A stretch of DNA of 64,000 nucleotides from Streptomyces sp. MH60 (GCF_002939385.1 NZ_MULI01000015.1:57690-121689), one strand, 5' to 3'. Shown: positions 28,390 to 37,284, numbered from the stretch's first letter. The notes: generated by a model from the sequence alone, not told the origin. Made by a program: numbers and translations.

Positions 28390-28408
28390 CCCTGGCGGGG
28401 CCCACGCG

Positions 28409-29449
28409 CTACGCCGAGTCCCGTACCACCAGTTCCGGGTCGAAGATCACCGACGTGGGTTCGGTGCGCGCGCCCCTGATGTGATCGTCCAGGAGCCGTG
28501 CCATCGTCGCCGCCATCTCCTCCACCGGCTGCCGTACGGTGGTCAGCCGGGGCCGGCAGGTGACGGCCACGCTGGAGTCGTCGAAGCCGACGACCGCGAC
28601 GTCCTGGGGCACCCGGCGGCCGTGGTCGCGCAGCACCTGGACGGCGCCCTGGGCCATCAGGTCGTTGGCGGTGAACACGCCGTCGGTGTCGGGGTGTTCG
28701 GCGAGCAGTGAGGTCATCGCGGCCATGCCGCTGTCCACGGTGAAGCCGCCCTCGGCCACCGGCACGTAGGGGTGCCCGTGGCGGGCGAGGGTGTCGCGGA
28801 AGCCTGCCAGGCGCTCCTGGCTGGCCGCGACCGCCAGCGGGCCCGCGACGGTGGCTATCCGGCGGCACCCCCGCTCCAGCAGGTGCTCGGCGGCGAGCCG
28901 GCCGCCGTCGCGGTGGGCCAGGTCGACGTAGCTGAGCGGCACCGGGCGGCCCGGCCGCGCGAACAGCACCGCCGGCAGTCCGGCGCCGGCGAGCAGGGCG
29001 GGCAGCGGGTCGTCGGGGTGCGTGGACACCACCAGCGCACCGTCCGCGCCGCCCTGCCTGAGGTAGGCCACGACCTCCTGCCGGGCCTCGGGCGTCTCGG
29101 CGAACATCACCACCGGATGCATCCTGCGCGGCCTCAGATGTCCGACCACGCCGCCGACGACACGGCCGAAGAACGGGTCGGCGAACACCCGCGTGGCGAA
29201 CGCGTTCTGCTCCGAGTCCGAGGCGTCGCCCGCGCCCGAGACGACCAGGGCGACGGTCGTCGTGCGCCGGGTGACCAGCTGCCTGGCGGCCTGGTTGGGC
29301 GCGTACCCGGTCCGTTCGATGGCCCGGCGGACCACGTCCTGGATGGCCGGGTCCACGTTGCGGACGCCGTTGACCACCCGCGAGACGGTGGCCCGGGAGA
29401 CGCCGGCCTCCCGGGCCACGTCCTCCAGGGTCGGGGCCTGTCTGCTCAT
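28409..29449 (-). CDS. LacI-family transcriptional regulator
   Basis: This 346-aa protein has an N-terminal LacI HTH with hinge (TLEDVAREAGVSRATVSRVVNG, then APNQAARQLVTRRT). The periplasmic-binding-like core has VVMFAETPEARQEV, VAEGGFTVDSG and TDGVFTANDLMAQGAVQVL. It lies directly after the GH3 gene on the same strand. An AGAGCGCTCT palindrome sits just upstream of its start (29485-29494), and two further copies lie before the DUF1996 and beta-helix genes. It is therefore the likely repressor of the secreted glycan locus and of itself. Confidence 0.95.
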   Translation of the reverse strand: MSRQAPTLEDVAREAGVSRATVSRVVNGVRNVDPAIQDVVRRAIERTGYAPNQAARQLVTRRTTTVALVVSGAGDASDSEQNAFATRVFADPFFGRVVGGVVGHLRPRRMHPVVMFAETPEARQEVVAYLRQGGADGALVVSTHPDDPLPALLAGAGLPAVLFARPGRPVPLSYVDLAHRDGGRLAAEHLLERGCRRIATVAGPLAVAASQERLAGFRDTLARHGHPYVPVAEGGFTVDSGMAAMTSLLAEHPDTDGVFTANDLMAQGAVQVLRDHGRRVPQDVAVVGFDDSSVAVTCRPRLTTVRQPVEEMAATMARLLDDHIRGARTEPTSVIFDPELVVRDSA

Positions 29450-29484
29450 CCCCGCACCTTAACCGGCGGGGTCAGGCGCGTGGT

Positions 29485-29494
29485 AGAGCGCTCT
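29485..29494. promoter_or_regulatory. LacI-type operator AGAGCGCTCT before the LacI gene
   Basis: A perfect 10-bp palindrome, AGAGCGCTCT, lies 36 bp upstream of the LacI-family start and 11 bp past the GH3 stop. The same core occurs at 35228 and (one mismatch) at 35404. The central AGCGCT matches the core known for CebR-type LacI operators of streptomycetes. It suggests autoregulation. Confidence 0.7.
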
Positions 29495-29505
29495 CCACCG
29501 CTGCC

Positions 29506-32169
29506 TCACGCCGGAGGCGGGTGCACCACCTCCAGGTCCGCGACCAGCGGCACGTCCCCCGCCGACCTCCCGGCCAGCACCCGGCAGGGCCCCGGCTCGG
29601 TGCGCCAGGCGTGCTCTGCCACCGACCAGTGGCACAGCGACCGTGCCGGGACCCGTACCGTCGCCGTCACCGTCTCCCCCGGGCGCGCCCGCACCGCCGC
29701 GTACCCGGCGAGCCACCGCGCGGGCCGGTCGAACGCCGACGCGGGCCGGGCCAGGTACACCTGTACGACCTCCCGGCCCTCCCGGGCACCGGTGTTGCGC
29801 ACCCGCACGCGCACGGTGAGGTCGTCGCCCGCGCGGGCCACCGGCGGGACGGTCAGCGCCTCGTACGTCCACGTGGTGTAGCCGAGCCCGTGACCGAACC
29901 AGTAGGCGGGCGTGCGGTGGTGGCGCAGCCAGCCCCGGTGGCCGAGGTGCAGGCCCTCGTCGTAGTCGAGGCGGCCACCGTCGGGGCGGGTGCGGGTGAC
30001 CGGGGCGTCGGCGAGGGCGGCCGGCCAGGTGGTGGGCAGCCGTCCGCCCGGCTCGGCCCGGCCGAAGAGCACGTCGGCGAGGCCGGCGCCGCCCTCCTGC
30101 CCGGGGAACCAGGCCAGCAGCACCGCGGCCGTCTCCTCCCGCCAGGGCAGCTCCACCGGTCCACCGCTGTTGACGACGGCGACGGTGCGCGGGTTGGCGG
30201 CCGCGACGGCGCGGACCAGCGCGTCCTGGGTGGCGCCGAGAGCCAGGCTCGTACGGTCGTAGCCCTCCGACTCCCCGTGCTCGGTGGTGCCGACGACCAC
30301 GATCGCGGCGTCCGCCGCACTCGCCGTGCGGGCGGCCTCGGACAGCGATGCGGTCACGTCCGGGGCGGGCGGCGCCGCGACGACGACGGTGGCCCGGCCG
30401 GTGCCGGGGGCCAGCTCGCGGCGGGCCACCAGCAGGGCGTCCCGGCCGACGGCGAGGTCGGCGGTGGCGTACTGGGCGGGCGGGTTGACGTGCACCACCG
30501 CCGGGTCGTCGGTCAGGGGCGGGAAGTCGCCCTCCAGGAGGGTGCGTCCGTCCAGGGCCAGGCTCATCCGGCCGAAGCCGGCCACGCCGAGGGTCCAGGA
30601 GCCGCCGGTGCGAGGGCTGAGCCGGGCGCGGATCTCGACGGTGTGCGCGCCCGGCACCAGGCGGGGCTCCAGCAGCCGCCCGCCATGACGCCGTTCGGCG
30701 TACAGCTCGCGGCCGTCCGCGTCCAGCATCCGCAGCAGCACGCCGGGCAGTCCGGAACGCGGGTCGGTGCAGGTGTCCTGGTCCAGTGGGGGCGCGGGGC
30801 CGTCCGGCCGGGGCCCCGGGACGTGGACGACACGGGCCCGGCCGCGCAGGGCGGCACGGATGCCGTCCAGGACGGACACCTCGCCCCGCGGGAAGACGCC
30901 CGCGCTCCCGCCGCCCTGGGTACGGGTCCGCACGGCGTGCGTGCCGATCACGGCGATCGTCCCGAGGCGCTCGGGGTCGAAGGGCAGGACGCCTCTGTTG
31001 GCCAGCAGGACGGTACCCGCGGCGACGACACGGCGGGCCAGGTCCCGGGCGTCGCGGGTCCGTGACGGGCCCGGGGCGGACGGCTCGGGGGCGGACGGCT
31101 CCGCGCCGTGCGCCGAACCCCGGCCCGGGGAGCCCCCCGAGCCATACGCCGCGACCGCGCCCTCGCCCTCGCCCGCAGAGCCCTCCACACCGGTTGACGA
31201 AGCCTGCCCCGACGCGTCCTCCGCGCCGGGCAGTAGACGCGGGTCCTGAGGTGGGCCCTGTGCGCCGGACGCCCTGCCCGGGGTCTCCGGTCGGGGCGCG
31301 GCGCACTCGTCCAGCGCGTCCAGCCAGGCCGCGAGCCGCAGCAGGCACCGCGCCTTGTCGTCGACGGCCGCCTCGGGCACCTCGCCGTCGGCCACCGCCC
31401 GTGCCAGCGCCTCGCCCCAGGGGCCGTCGGGCCCCGGCATGGCGAGGTCGAGACCGGCGCGGGCGGTGTCGACGGTGCCGCGCACCGCGCCCCAGTCGGA
31501 CACGACGACGCCGTCGAAGCCCCACTCGCTCTTCAGCGGATCGGTGAGCAGGGCGTTCGCGGTCATGGTGGTGCCGTTGACCGCGTTGTACCCCGCCATG
31601 ACGAGCCGGACCCCCGCGGCCACCGCCGCCTCGAACGGGGCGAGGTAGACCTCCCGCAGCGCCCGCTCGCCCACCCGCACGTCGACGGCGAGGCGGTCGG
31701 TCTCGGAGTCGTTGGCCACGTAGTGCTTGGCGGTGGCGGCCACACCGTGGGCCTGGACACCGCGGACGAGCGCGGCGCCGATGCGGCCGGTCAGCTCGGG
31801 GTCCTCGGAGAGGCACTCGAAGTGCCGGCCGCCCAGCGGGCTGCGGTGCAGGTTGAGGGTGGGGGCGAGGAGGACGTCCACGCCCTTGCGCCGTGCCTCG
31901 GCGGCGAGCAGGCCGCCGAGGCGTTCGACCAGTGCCTCGTCCCAGGTGGCGGCGAGCGCCGAGGCCGACGGCAGCAGGACGGAGGTGTTCCGCTCGTCCC
32001 AGGCCTCGCCCCGTACGCCCGCCGGACCGTCCGACATCACCAACTCCCGCAGCCCCACGGCTGGTTCCGCCCGGGTGCGCCAGGTCGTGGCGCCGCCGAG
32101 CAGCAATGCGCGGGCGCGTGGTGTCAGCTTGTCGAGCAGCCGGTCGATCTCTTCGTCACTCGTCCCCAC
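29506..32169 (-). CDS. Beta-glucosidase, glycoside hydrolase family 3, with PA14-like and Fn3-like domains
   Basis: This 887-aa protein starts at GTG 32169, preceded by a GGGGGG stretch. The GH3 N-domain has GPAGVRGE, a KHYVAND motif (Lys-His 148-149) and the nucleophile Asp225 in VVVSDWGA. A low-complexity Gly/Ser/Pro-rich insert of ~80 residues (about 290-372) precedes the C-domain (VVAAGTVLLANRGVLP). A PA14-like beta-domain (~470-560) lies within the C-domain. The protein ends in an Fn3-like domain (VRVRVRNTGAREGREVVQVYL). No signal peptide is visible, so it is likely cytoplasmic. It would hydrolyse beta-glucosides. It lies 35 bp downstream of the clan-A glycosidase gene, so the two share an operon. 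Confidence 0.94.
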   Translation of the reverse strand: MGTSDEEIDRLLDKLTPRARALLLGGATTWRTRAEPAVGLRELVMSDGPAGVRGEAWDERNTSVLLPSASALAATWDEALVERLGGLLAAEARRKGVDVLLAPTLNLHRSPLGGRHFECLSEDPELTGRIGAALVRGVQAHGVAATAKHYVANDSETDRLAVDVRVGERALREVYLAPFEAAVAAGVRLVMAGYNAVNGTTMTANALLTDPLKSEWGFDGVVVSDWGAVRGTVDTARAGLDLAMPGPDGPWGEALARAVADGEVPEAAVDDKARCLLRLAAWLDALDECAAPRPETPGRASGAQGPPQDPRLLPGAEDASGQASSTGVEGSAGEGEGAVAAYGSGGSPGRGSAHGAEPSAPEPSAPGPSRTRDARDLARRVVAAGTVLLANRGVLPFDPERLGTIAVIGTHAVRTRTQGGGSAGVFPRGEVSVLDGIRAALRGRARVVHVPGPRPDGPAPPLDQDTCTDPRSGLPGVLLRMLDADGRELYAERRHGGRLLEPRLVPGAHTVEIRARLSPRTGGSWTLGVAGFGRMSLALDGRTLLEGDFPPLTDDPAVVHVNPPAQYATADLAVGRDALLVARRELAPGTGRATVVVAAPPAPDVTASLSEAARTASAADAAIVVVGTTEHGESEGYDRTSLALGATQDALVRAVAAANPRTVAVVNSGGPVELPWREETAAVLLAWFPGQEGGAGLADVLFGRAEPGGRLPTTWPAALADAPVTRTRPDGGRLDYDEGLHLGHRGWLRHHRTPAYWFGHGLGYTTWTYEALTVPPVARAGDDLTVRVRVRNTGAREGREVVQVYLARPASAFDRPARWLAGYAAVRARPGETVTATVRVPARSLCHWSVAEHAWRTEPGPCRVLAGRSAGDVPLVADLEVVHPPPA

Positions 32170-32204
32170 CCGGGTCCCCCCCTGCTCCGACTTGTCCCCC
32201 GGCG

Positions 32205-33974
32205 TCAGCTGTAGACGCCGAACTCGTACAGCGAGTAGCCGTAACCCGTGCCGCGTGCGGTGCCGTTGACGCGGACGTAGCGGCCGGTGCCGGACACGTC
32301 GAGGGTGTCGACCCCGCCGTTGCCGTCGGTCACCGTGGACACGGTCCGCCAGTTCTGTCCGTCGTCGGAGGTCTGGACGGTGTAGGCCTTGGCGTAGGAG
32401 GCCTCCCAGTACAGCTGGACGTGCCGGAACGCGGTGCGCGTGCCGAGGTCCACCTGGATCCACTGCGGGTCGCTCCAGTCGCTGGCCCACCGGGTGTCCG
32501 CCTTGCCGTCCACGGCGTTGGCGGCGGTGCAGGGGCAGTCGCCGTAGCCGGGCTGGAAGGAGGAGGCGGTGGCCGGCTTGCCGAGGGCGACGTTGGTGCC
32601 GTCCACGGCGGGCGGCACGACCCGCGCCGAGAGGGTCTCGACGCCGACGTTCCCCTTGCCGTCGGTGGCCTTGACGTACAGCTTCCACACGCCGGGCCGG
32701 TCGGGGGCGGTGACCTTGAGGCGCCCGCCGCCGAGGTCGGTGACGGGGAGCGGGGTCAACTGCTTGCTCTGGTCGATGTAGTTGCTGTTGGACAGCACCT
32801 CGTACGCGATCGGGTCGCCGTCCGGGTCGGTGGCGCGCACGGTGAGGACCAGCTCCTTGCCGGCCTGCACCTTGCCCGCGTCGCCCTCGACGCCGAAGCC
32901 GGAGACGACGGGCGGGGTGTTGTCGTGCGAGGTGTCACCGCCGTAGGTCCGCTTCACGGCGTAGTACGACAGCCGCTTCTGTCCCGCGGGCAGCAGGTTG
33001 AACCAGATGCCGCCGAAGTCGTACTCGGTGCCGTAGTGGAACAGGGTCGCGCCCAGGGCGACGCCGCGGTGCCCGGTGACGCAGTTCCACGCGTCGGTGT
33101 AGCCCTGTGCCTTGGCCTGGTCGGTGGGCTCCTTCGGTACGCCGTTGGCGTCGTCCGGCACCTCCCACTCGCCGGCCGGTCCGGACTCGGTGACGATGTA
33201 CGGCTTGGTGTAGCCGCCCTGTACCCACGCGGAGCGCACGTCGCACACGGCGTCGTAGGAGTTGACGGCGTACAGGTCCAGGTCGGGGGCGTTCTTCTTG
33301 TAGTAGGGCCAGGCGCCGACCCAGGCGTCGGTGGAGGTGACCGGGTGGTTCGGGTCGACGGCGTGGATCTTCTTGGCGACGTCGTTGACGAAGGTGGTGT
33401 AGGCGTCGCGCTGGCGCTCCAGTTCGTCGCCGCTGTAGCAGTTCTGCAGGCCGAGCACCGACTCGTTGCCGACGTTCCACATCAGGACGCCCGGGTGGTC
33501 CTTGTACTCCTGGACCCAGCGCGGGAACTCGGCCAGCATCTGGTCCTTGTACGCGGTGTCGGTGCGGTAGTTGACGCAGCCACCGCTGCCCGGGCCGCCA
33601 CCGGGCTGGAGCCAGAAGCCGGCGATGACCTTGACGCCGTGGGCGGCGGCGGAGTCGAGGAGCGGGCGGCTGCTCGCGTCGGTGCCCCAGGTGCGGATGG
33701 TGTTGACGCCCATCGATGCCAGGTCGGGCAGGTACCGGTCGGCGTCGGCGGGGGACGGCCCCCAGGTGAGGCCCTTGACCGTGTAGGGGCTGCCGTCCAC
33801 GGTCAGTTGCCAGTTGCCCTGGCCGCCGGTGACCTTCACGACGCTGCCGGCGGCGTGCGCCTGAGCCGCGGGCAGGGCGGTGAGTGCGCCGAGCGTGAGC
33901 AGGCCGGCGGTCAGGGGGGCGGTGAGTCTGCGCGCGGGGGTGAGTCTGCGGGTGGGGGTGCGGGGTCGGCTCAT
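32205..33974 (-). CDS. Secreted clan-A glycoside hydrolase with C-terminal F5/8-type (discoidin) domain
   Basis: This 589-aa protein starts at ATG 33974 with a Tat/Sec-like signal (LTAPLTAGLLTLGALTALPAAQAHA). Residues ~45-350 form a GH2-like TIM barrel: VKGLTWGP, MGVNTIRTWG, the likely acid/base Glu in LMWNVGNES, and a probable nucleophile in PYIVTESG. A beta-sandwich follows (ATDPDGDPIAYEVL), then an F5/8 type C carbohydrate-binding domain (NVALGKPATASSFQPGYG, GYGYSLYEFGVYS). The barrel resembles GH2 or fungal beta-1,3-glucanosyltransferase-like enzymes; the exact family is uncertain. It is exported and probably attacks a polymeric glycan. It is cotranscribed with GH3. Confidence 0.88.
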   Translation of the reverse strand: MSRPRTPTRRLTPARRLTAPLTAGLLTLGALTALPAAQAHAAGSVVKVTGGQGNWQLTVDGSPYTVKGLTWGPSPADADRYLPDLASMGVNTIRTWGTDASSRPLLDSAAAHGVKVIAGFWLQPGGGPGSGGCVNYRTDTAYKDQMLAEFPRWVQEYKDHPGVLMWNVGNESVLGLQNCYSGDELERQRDAYTTFVNDVAKKIHAVDPNHPVTSTDAWVGAWPYYKKNAPDLDLYAVNSYDAVCDVRSAWVQGGYTKPYIVTESGPAGEWEVPDDANGVPKEPTDQAKAQGYTDAWNCVTGHRGVALGATLFHYGTEYDFGGIWFNLLPAGQKRLSYYAVKRTYGGDTSHDNTPPVVSGFGVEGDAGKVQAGKELVLTVRATDPDGDPIAYEVLSNSNYIDQSKQLTPLPVTDLGGGRLKVTAPDRPGVWKLYVKATDGKGNVGVETLSARVVPPAVDGTNVALGKPATASSFQPGYGDCPCTAANAVDGKADTRWASDWSDPQWIQVDLGTRTAFRHVQLYWEASYAKAYTVQTSDDGQNWRTVSTVTDGNGGVDTLDVSGTGRYVRVNGTARGTGYGYSLYEFGVYS

Positions 33975-34007
33975 CGGGGTGTGTCTCCGGTCTGCGGGGT
34001 CGGGGGC

Positions 34008-34043
34008 GGGGAGTCCTCCCCTTTTTTGAGGGGCGGACTCCCC
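34008..34043 (-). terminator. Hairpin with A/T-rich loop between DUF1996 and glycosidase genes
   Basis: A 14-bp stem with one mismatch (34008-34021 pairing 34030-34043) encloses an 8-nt loop with six consecutive T on the plus strand (A on the transcript). It lies 34 bp upstream of the glycosidase start. It may act as a second terminator or a leader structure. Confidence 0.55.
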
Positions 34044-34054
34044 TCCTTCTTGGG

Positions 34055-34088
34055 GGCCCGGCCGTGGCGGGGCGTGGACGGCCGGGCC
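34055..34088 (-). terminator. Terminator-like hairpin after the DUF1996 gene
   Basis: GGCCCGGCCG (34055-34064) pairs with CGGCCGGGCC (34079-34088). It begins 23 bp after the DUF1996 stop. It should partly separate expression of DUF1996 from the downstream glycosidases. Confidence 0.6.
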
Positions 34089-34110
34089 GGTCTGCTGGGA
34101 GGGGCCGGGG

Positions 34111-35193
34111 TCAGGGCAGTTCGTAGTGCTCGTTGAGTGCCGCTCCGGCCTCCGGGTGGGTCTGGTCGTAGCCGCGCGCGTCGCACTGCAGCCCGCCGAC
34201 GATGCAGTGGCCGACCATCGCGTCGAGGGTCGGCTCGTCCCAGGCGTTGAAGAAGTCGTAGTGGAACGAGTAGCTCGCGCCACTGGCCAGACGCACCCGG
34301 GAGAGGTCGCCGTTGACCGGGAAGGCCATCTTGAACTCGATCATCGGCAGGGCGACCGGGTGGTCGGCCGGGCAGATGTTGTTGTTGGTCCCCGGGTTGA
34401 CCACCGGATACGCCATGTGGCTCTTGTGGTCCGGCGTGTCCAGGTTCTTGCCGTCCCAGCAACTGGGCGCCTGGAAGCGGATGTTGACCTGGACGTCCTG
34501 CCGCTCGGGGCAGTCGGCCGGGAAGTCGACGTTGAAGAAGCTGTCGCCGCACTCCCAGCCCTCGACGAAGCCCGGGTGGTCGCGGAACTCCTGGGCGCTC
34601 TGCATCGGGCTGGCGACGACGTAGCGCAGCCCCTTCGGGAAGGGCCGCACGCTGGTGTAGTCGGTGACGCCGGCCTTGTAGTAGATGGTCTGCGGGCCGA
34701 CCGGGAGCACCGGGCGGTCGCCGTCGTACATGGTGGGCATCCAGTAGCCCGAGCGGTCGCCGGGCGCCAGACAGGTGGTGGACCCGGCGTCGAGCGAGGC
34801 GGTGGTGCTGTACGCGTTGGTCGTCGTGTTGCCCATGAAGGTGTGGTCGTGCGACTTCCCGGGCTGCTGTGCGTAGACGATCGGGTCGTCGGGCGCCGTG
34901 TGACTGACCGCGCAGTTGGCCTGGAACTCGTGGAAGTAGCGGTGCGGCGGCTCCTTGGTGGACGGGGTGACGCCGGTGACCGGCGGGTTCGCGGGGATGT
35001 AGCCGTCGCCGTCCGGGTCCTCGGGCGAGGAGGCGGTCGAGGCCGCCATGGTGTGCCCGGTGTGCGCGGCCGACGCCGGGGCGGAGGCGGCGGGGGCGTC
35101 CGCGTTGGCGGCGACCGTGCCGATGCCGATCGAGGTCAGCAGTAACGCGCTCGCGACGAGGGTGCCGGACAGAACTTTCGATCTCCGTGGCAT
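34111..35193 (-). CDS. Secreted DUF1996 protein
   Basis: This 360-aa protein has a signal peptide (VLSGTLVASALLLTSIGIGTVAANA). The DUF1996 core is recognisable: HEFQANCAVSHTAPDDPIV, GKSHDHTFMGNTTTNAYST, GYWMPTMY, FKMAFPVNGD, and a final YSFHYDFFNAW. Several conserved Cys and His suggest disulfides and possibly metal binding. DUF1996 is widespread in fungal secreted proteins and present in some actinobacteria; its activity is unknown. A LacI-type AGAGCGCTCT palindrome lies 35 bp before the start. The gene heads the DUF1996-glycosidase-GH3 series, so it probably takes part in glycan attack. Confidence 0.92.
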   Translation of the reverse strand: MPRRSKVLSGTLVASALLLTSIGIGTVAANADAPAASAPASAAHTGHTMAASTASSPEDPDGDGYIPANPPVTGVTPSTKEPPHRYFHEFQANCAVSHTAPDDPIVYAQQPGKSHDHTFMGNTTTNAYSTTASLDAGSTTCLAPGDRSGYWMPTMYDGDRPVLPVGPQTIYYKAGVTDYTSVRPFPKGLRYVVASPMQSAQEFRDHPGFVEGWECGDSFFNVDFPADCPERQDVQVNIRFQAPSCWDGKNLDTPDHKSHMAYPVVNPGTNNNICPADHPVALPMIEFKMAFPVNGDLSRVRLASGASYSFHYDFFNAWDEPTLDAMVGHCIVGGLQCDARGYDQTHPEAGAALNEHYELP

Positions 35194-35227
35194 GGAGACC
35201 TCCTGAGAAGGTCGGGGAAATTCTCGG

Positions 35228-35237
35228 AGAGCGCTCT
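35228..35237. promoter_or_regulatory. LacI-type operator AGAGCGCTCT before the DUF1996 gene
   Basis: GGAGAGCGCTCTCC (35226-35239) is a perfect 14-bp palindrome in the 265-bp divergent region. It sits 33-46 bp upstream of the DUF1996 start, within its expected core promoter. It is the most symmetric of the three sites in the window. Confidence 0.75.
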
Positions 35238-35403
35238 CCCGATTCGGAGTGTTGAGGGCGCGCGGGAGGGTGTCAAGGAATTCGACAGAAGGGACGGCGG
35301 GGGGACCAACGCCTCACGTTCCCCCACTTGTTGAACGCGGCACACAAGAAACCGTCGCAACTCTTGACGTCCCGTGGCGAGCGGATGAAGCATGCACACC
35401 CAG

Positions 35404-35413
35404 AGAGCGCTCC
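35404..35413. promoter_or_regulatory. LacI-type operator (AGAGCGCTCC) before the beta-helix gene
   Basis: GAGAGCGCTCCC carries the same AGCGCT core with one arm mismatch. It lies about 46 bp before the ATG of the Tat beta-helix gene. It links this divergent gene to the same LacI regulator as the glycosidase series. Confidence 0.65.
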
Positions 35414-35458
35414 CCCACCCCCACTTCGTTCACTTTCCGAACAAGGAGAGCCGCCCGC

Positions 35459-37279
35459 ATGCCCTCTTCCCCCACACCCTCCTCCGCGCCCGAGCCCTCC
35501 GGGGTACGGCGCCGCAGCCTCCTCGGAGCGGCCGCGGCGGCGCCCGTACTGGCCTCACTCGCCGGCGCGGGAACCGCAGCCGCCTCCCCCGTCACCGCCT
35601 CCGCCGTCGGCTCCCCCGACGGCCCCCGTGCGCTGCCCGGCGGTGGCGACCTCGGGCCGAACGTCATCGTCTTCGACCCGTCCACGGCGAACATCCAGGG
35701 CAGACTGGACGAAATCTTCAAGCAGCAGGAGTCCGCCCAGTTCGGCACCGGCCGCTACGCCCTGCTGTTCAGGCCCGGCACCTACAACGGGCTCAACGCC
35801 CAGCTCGGCTTCTACACCTCCATCGCGGGCCTCGGCCTCTCCCCCGACGACACCACCATCAACGGCGACGTCACGGTCGACGCCGGCTGGTTCGACGGCA
35901 ACGCCACGCAGAACTTCTGGCGCTCGGCGGAGAACCTGGCCCTGGTCCCGGTCAGCGGCACCAACCGCTGGGCGGTCTCGCAGGCGGCGCCCTTCCGGCG
36001 GATGCACGTGCGCGGCGGTCTCAACCTCGCCCCCGACGGCTACGGCTGGGCCAGCGGCGGCTACATCGCCGACAGCAGGATCGACGGCACGGTGGGCCCG
36101 TACTCCCAGCAGCAGTGGTACACCCGGGACAGCTCGGTCGGCGGCTGGCTCAACGCCGTGTGGAACATGGTGTTCTCCGGTGTGGAGGGCGCGCCCGCGC
36201 AGAGCTTCCCCGAACCGCCGTACACGACGCTGGAGACGACGCCCGTCTCCCGGGAGAAGCCGTTCCTGTACCTCGACGGCGCCGAGTACCGCGTCTTCCT
36301 GCCGGAGAAGCGCACCGACGCCCGCGGCGTCTCCTGGGGCAACGGCACCCCGCGCGGCACCTCGCTCCCGCTGTCCCAGTTCTACGTCGCCAAGCCCGGC
36401 GATCCGGCGGCCACCCTCAACCAGGCACTGGAGGAGGGCCTGCACCTGCTGCTGACGCCGGGGATCTACCACCTCGACCGGACCGTGGAGGTGAACCGCG
36501 CGGGCATGGTCGTCCTGGGCCTCGGCTACGCCACGCTCATCCCCGACAACGGCGTCACCGCCCTGAAGGTCGCCGACGTGGACGGCGTACGACTGGCCGG
36601 CTTCCTCGTGGACGCCGGTCCCGTCAACTCCCGCACGCTGCTGGAGATCGGGCCCGAGGGCGCGTCGGCGGACCACTCGGCCAATCCGACCACCGTGCAG
36701 GACGTGTTCGTCCGGATCGGCGGGGCGGGCCCCGGCAAGGCGACCACCAGCCTGGTCGTCAACAGCCGGCACACCGTCGTCGACCACACCTGGGTGTGGC
36801 GCGCCGACCACGGCGACGGCGTCGGCTGGGAGACCAACCGCGCCGACTACGGCGTGGTCGTCAACGGCGACGACGTGCTGATGACCGGCCTGTTCGTGGA
36901 GCACTTCAACAAGTACGACGTGCAGTGGAACGGCGAGCGCGGCCGCACGGTCTTCTTCCAGAACGAGAAGGCGTACGACGCACCCGACCAGGCCGCGATC
37001 CAGAACGGCTCGGTCAAGGGGTACGCCGCCTACAAGGTCGGGGACGACGTCACCGAGCACGAGGGCTGGGGCCTGGGCAGCTACTGCTACTACAACGTGA
37101 ACCCGTCCATCGTGCAGCACCACGGCTTCGCCGCCCCGAACCGTTCCGGGGTGCGCTTCCACGGTCTGCTCGTCGTCTCGCTCGGCGGCAACGGACAGTA
37201 CGAGTGCGTCATCAACGACACGGGTTCGCCCACGTCGGGGACGGACACGGTGCCGTCGAAGGTGGTGCGGTACCCCTGA
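35459..37279 (+). CDS. Tat-exported right-handed beta-helix protein, probable glycan-active enzyme
   Basis: This 606-aa protein starts at ATG 35459 with AAGGAG (35443-35448). A twin-arginine signal, VRRRSLLGAAAAAPVLASLAG, is at residues ~16-36. The mature part is a beta-helix of the pectate-lyase-like superfamily, with repeated strand turns (LFRPGTYNGLNAQLGFYTSIAGLG, GIYHLDRTVEVNRAGMVVLGLG, VVNSRHTVVDHTWVWRADHG, VVVNGDDVLMTGLFVEHFN). Streptomycete relatives are variously annotated as adenylyl-cyclase-like or F5/8-type proteins. The two-part helix recalls GH55-like beta-1,3-glucanases, but I cannot prove this. The operator upstream ties it to the LacI-controlled glycan locus. Confidence 0.85.
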   Translation: MPSSPTPSSAPEPSGVRRRSLLGAAAAAPVLASLAGAGTAAASPVTASAVGSPDGPRALPGGGDLGPNVIVFDPSTANIQGRLDEIFKQQESAQFGTGRYALLFRPGTYNGLNAQLGFYTSIAGLGLSPDDTTINGDVTVDAGWFDGNATQNFWRSAENLALVPVSGTNRWAVSQAAPFRRMHVRGGLNLAPDGYGWASGGYIADSRIDGTVGPYSQQQWYTRDSSVGGWLNAVWNMVFSGVEGAPAQSFPEPPYTTLETTPVSREKPFLYLDGAEYRVFLPEKRTDARGVSWGNGTPRGTSLPLSQFYVAKPGDPAATLNQALEEGLHLLLTPGIYHLDRTVEVNRAGMVVLGLGYATLIPDNGVTALKVADVDGVRLAGFLVDAGPVNSRTLLEIGPEGASADHSANPTTVQDVFVRIGGAGPGKATTSLVVNSRHTVVDHTWVWRADHGDGVGWETNRADYGVVVNGDDVLMTGLFVEHFNKYDVQWNGERGRTVFFQNEKAYDAPDQAAIQNGSVKGYAAYKVGDDVTEHEGWGLGSYCYYNVNPSIVQHHGFAAPNRSGVRFHGLLVVSLGGNGQYECVINDTGSPTSGTDTVPSKVVRYP

Positions 37280-37284
37280 CGGCC

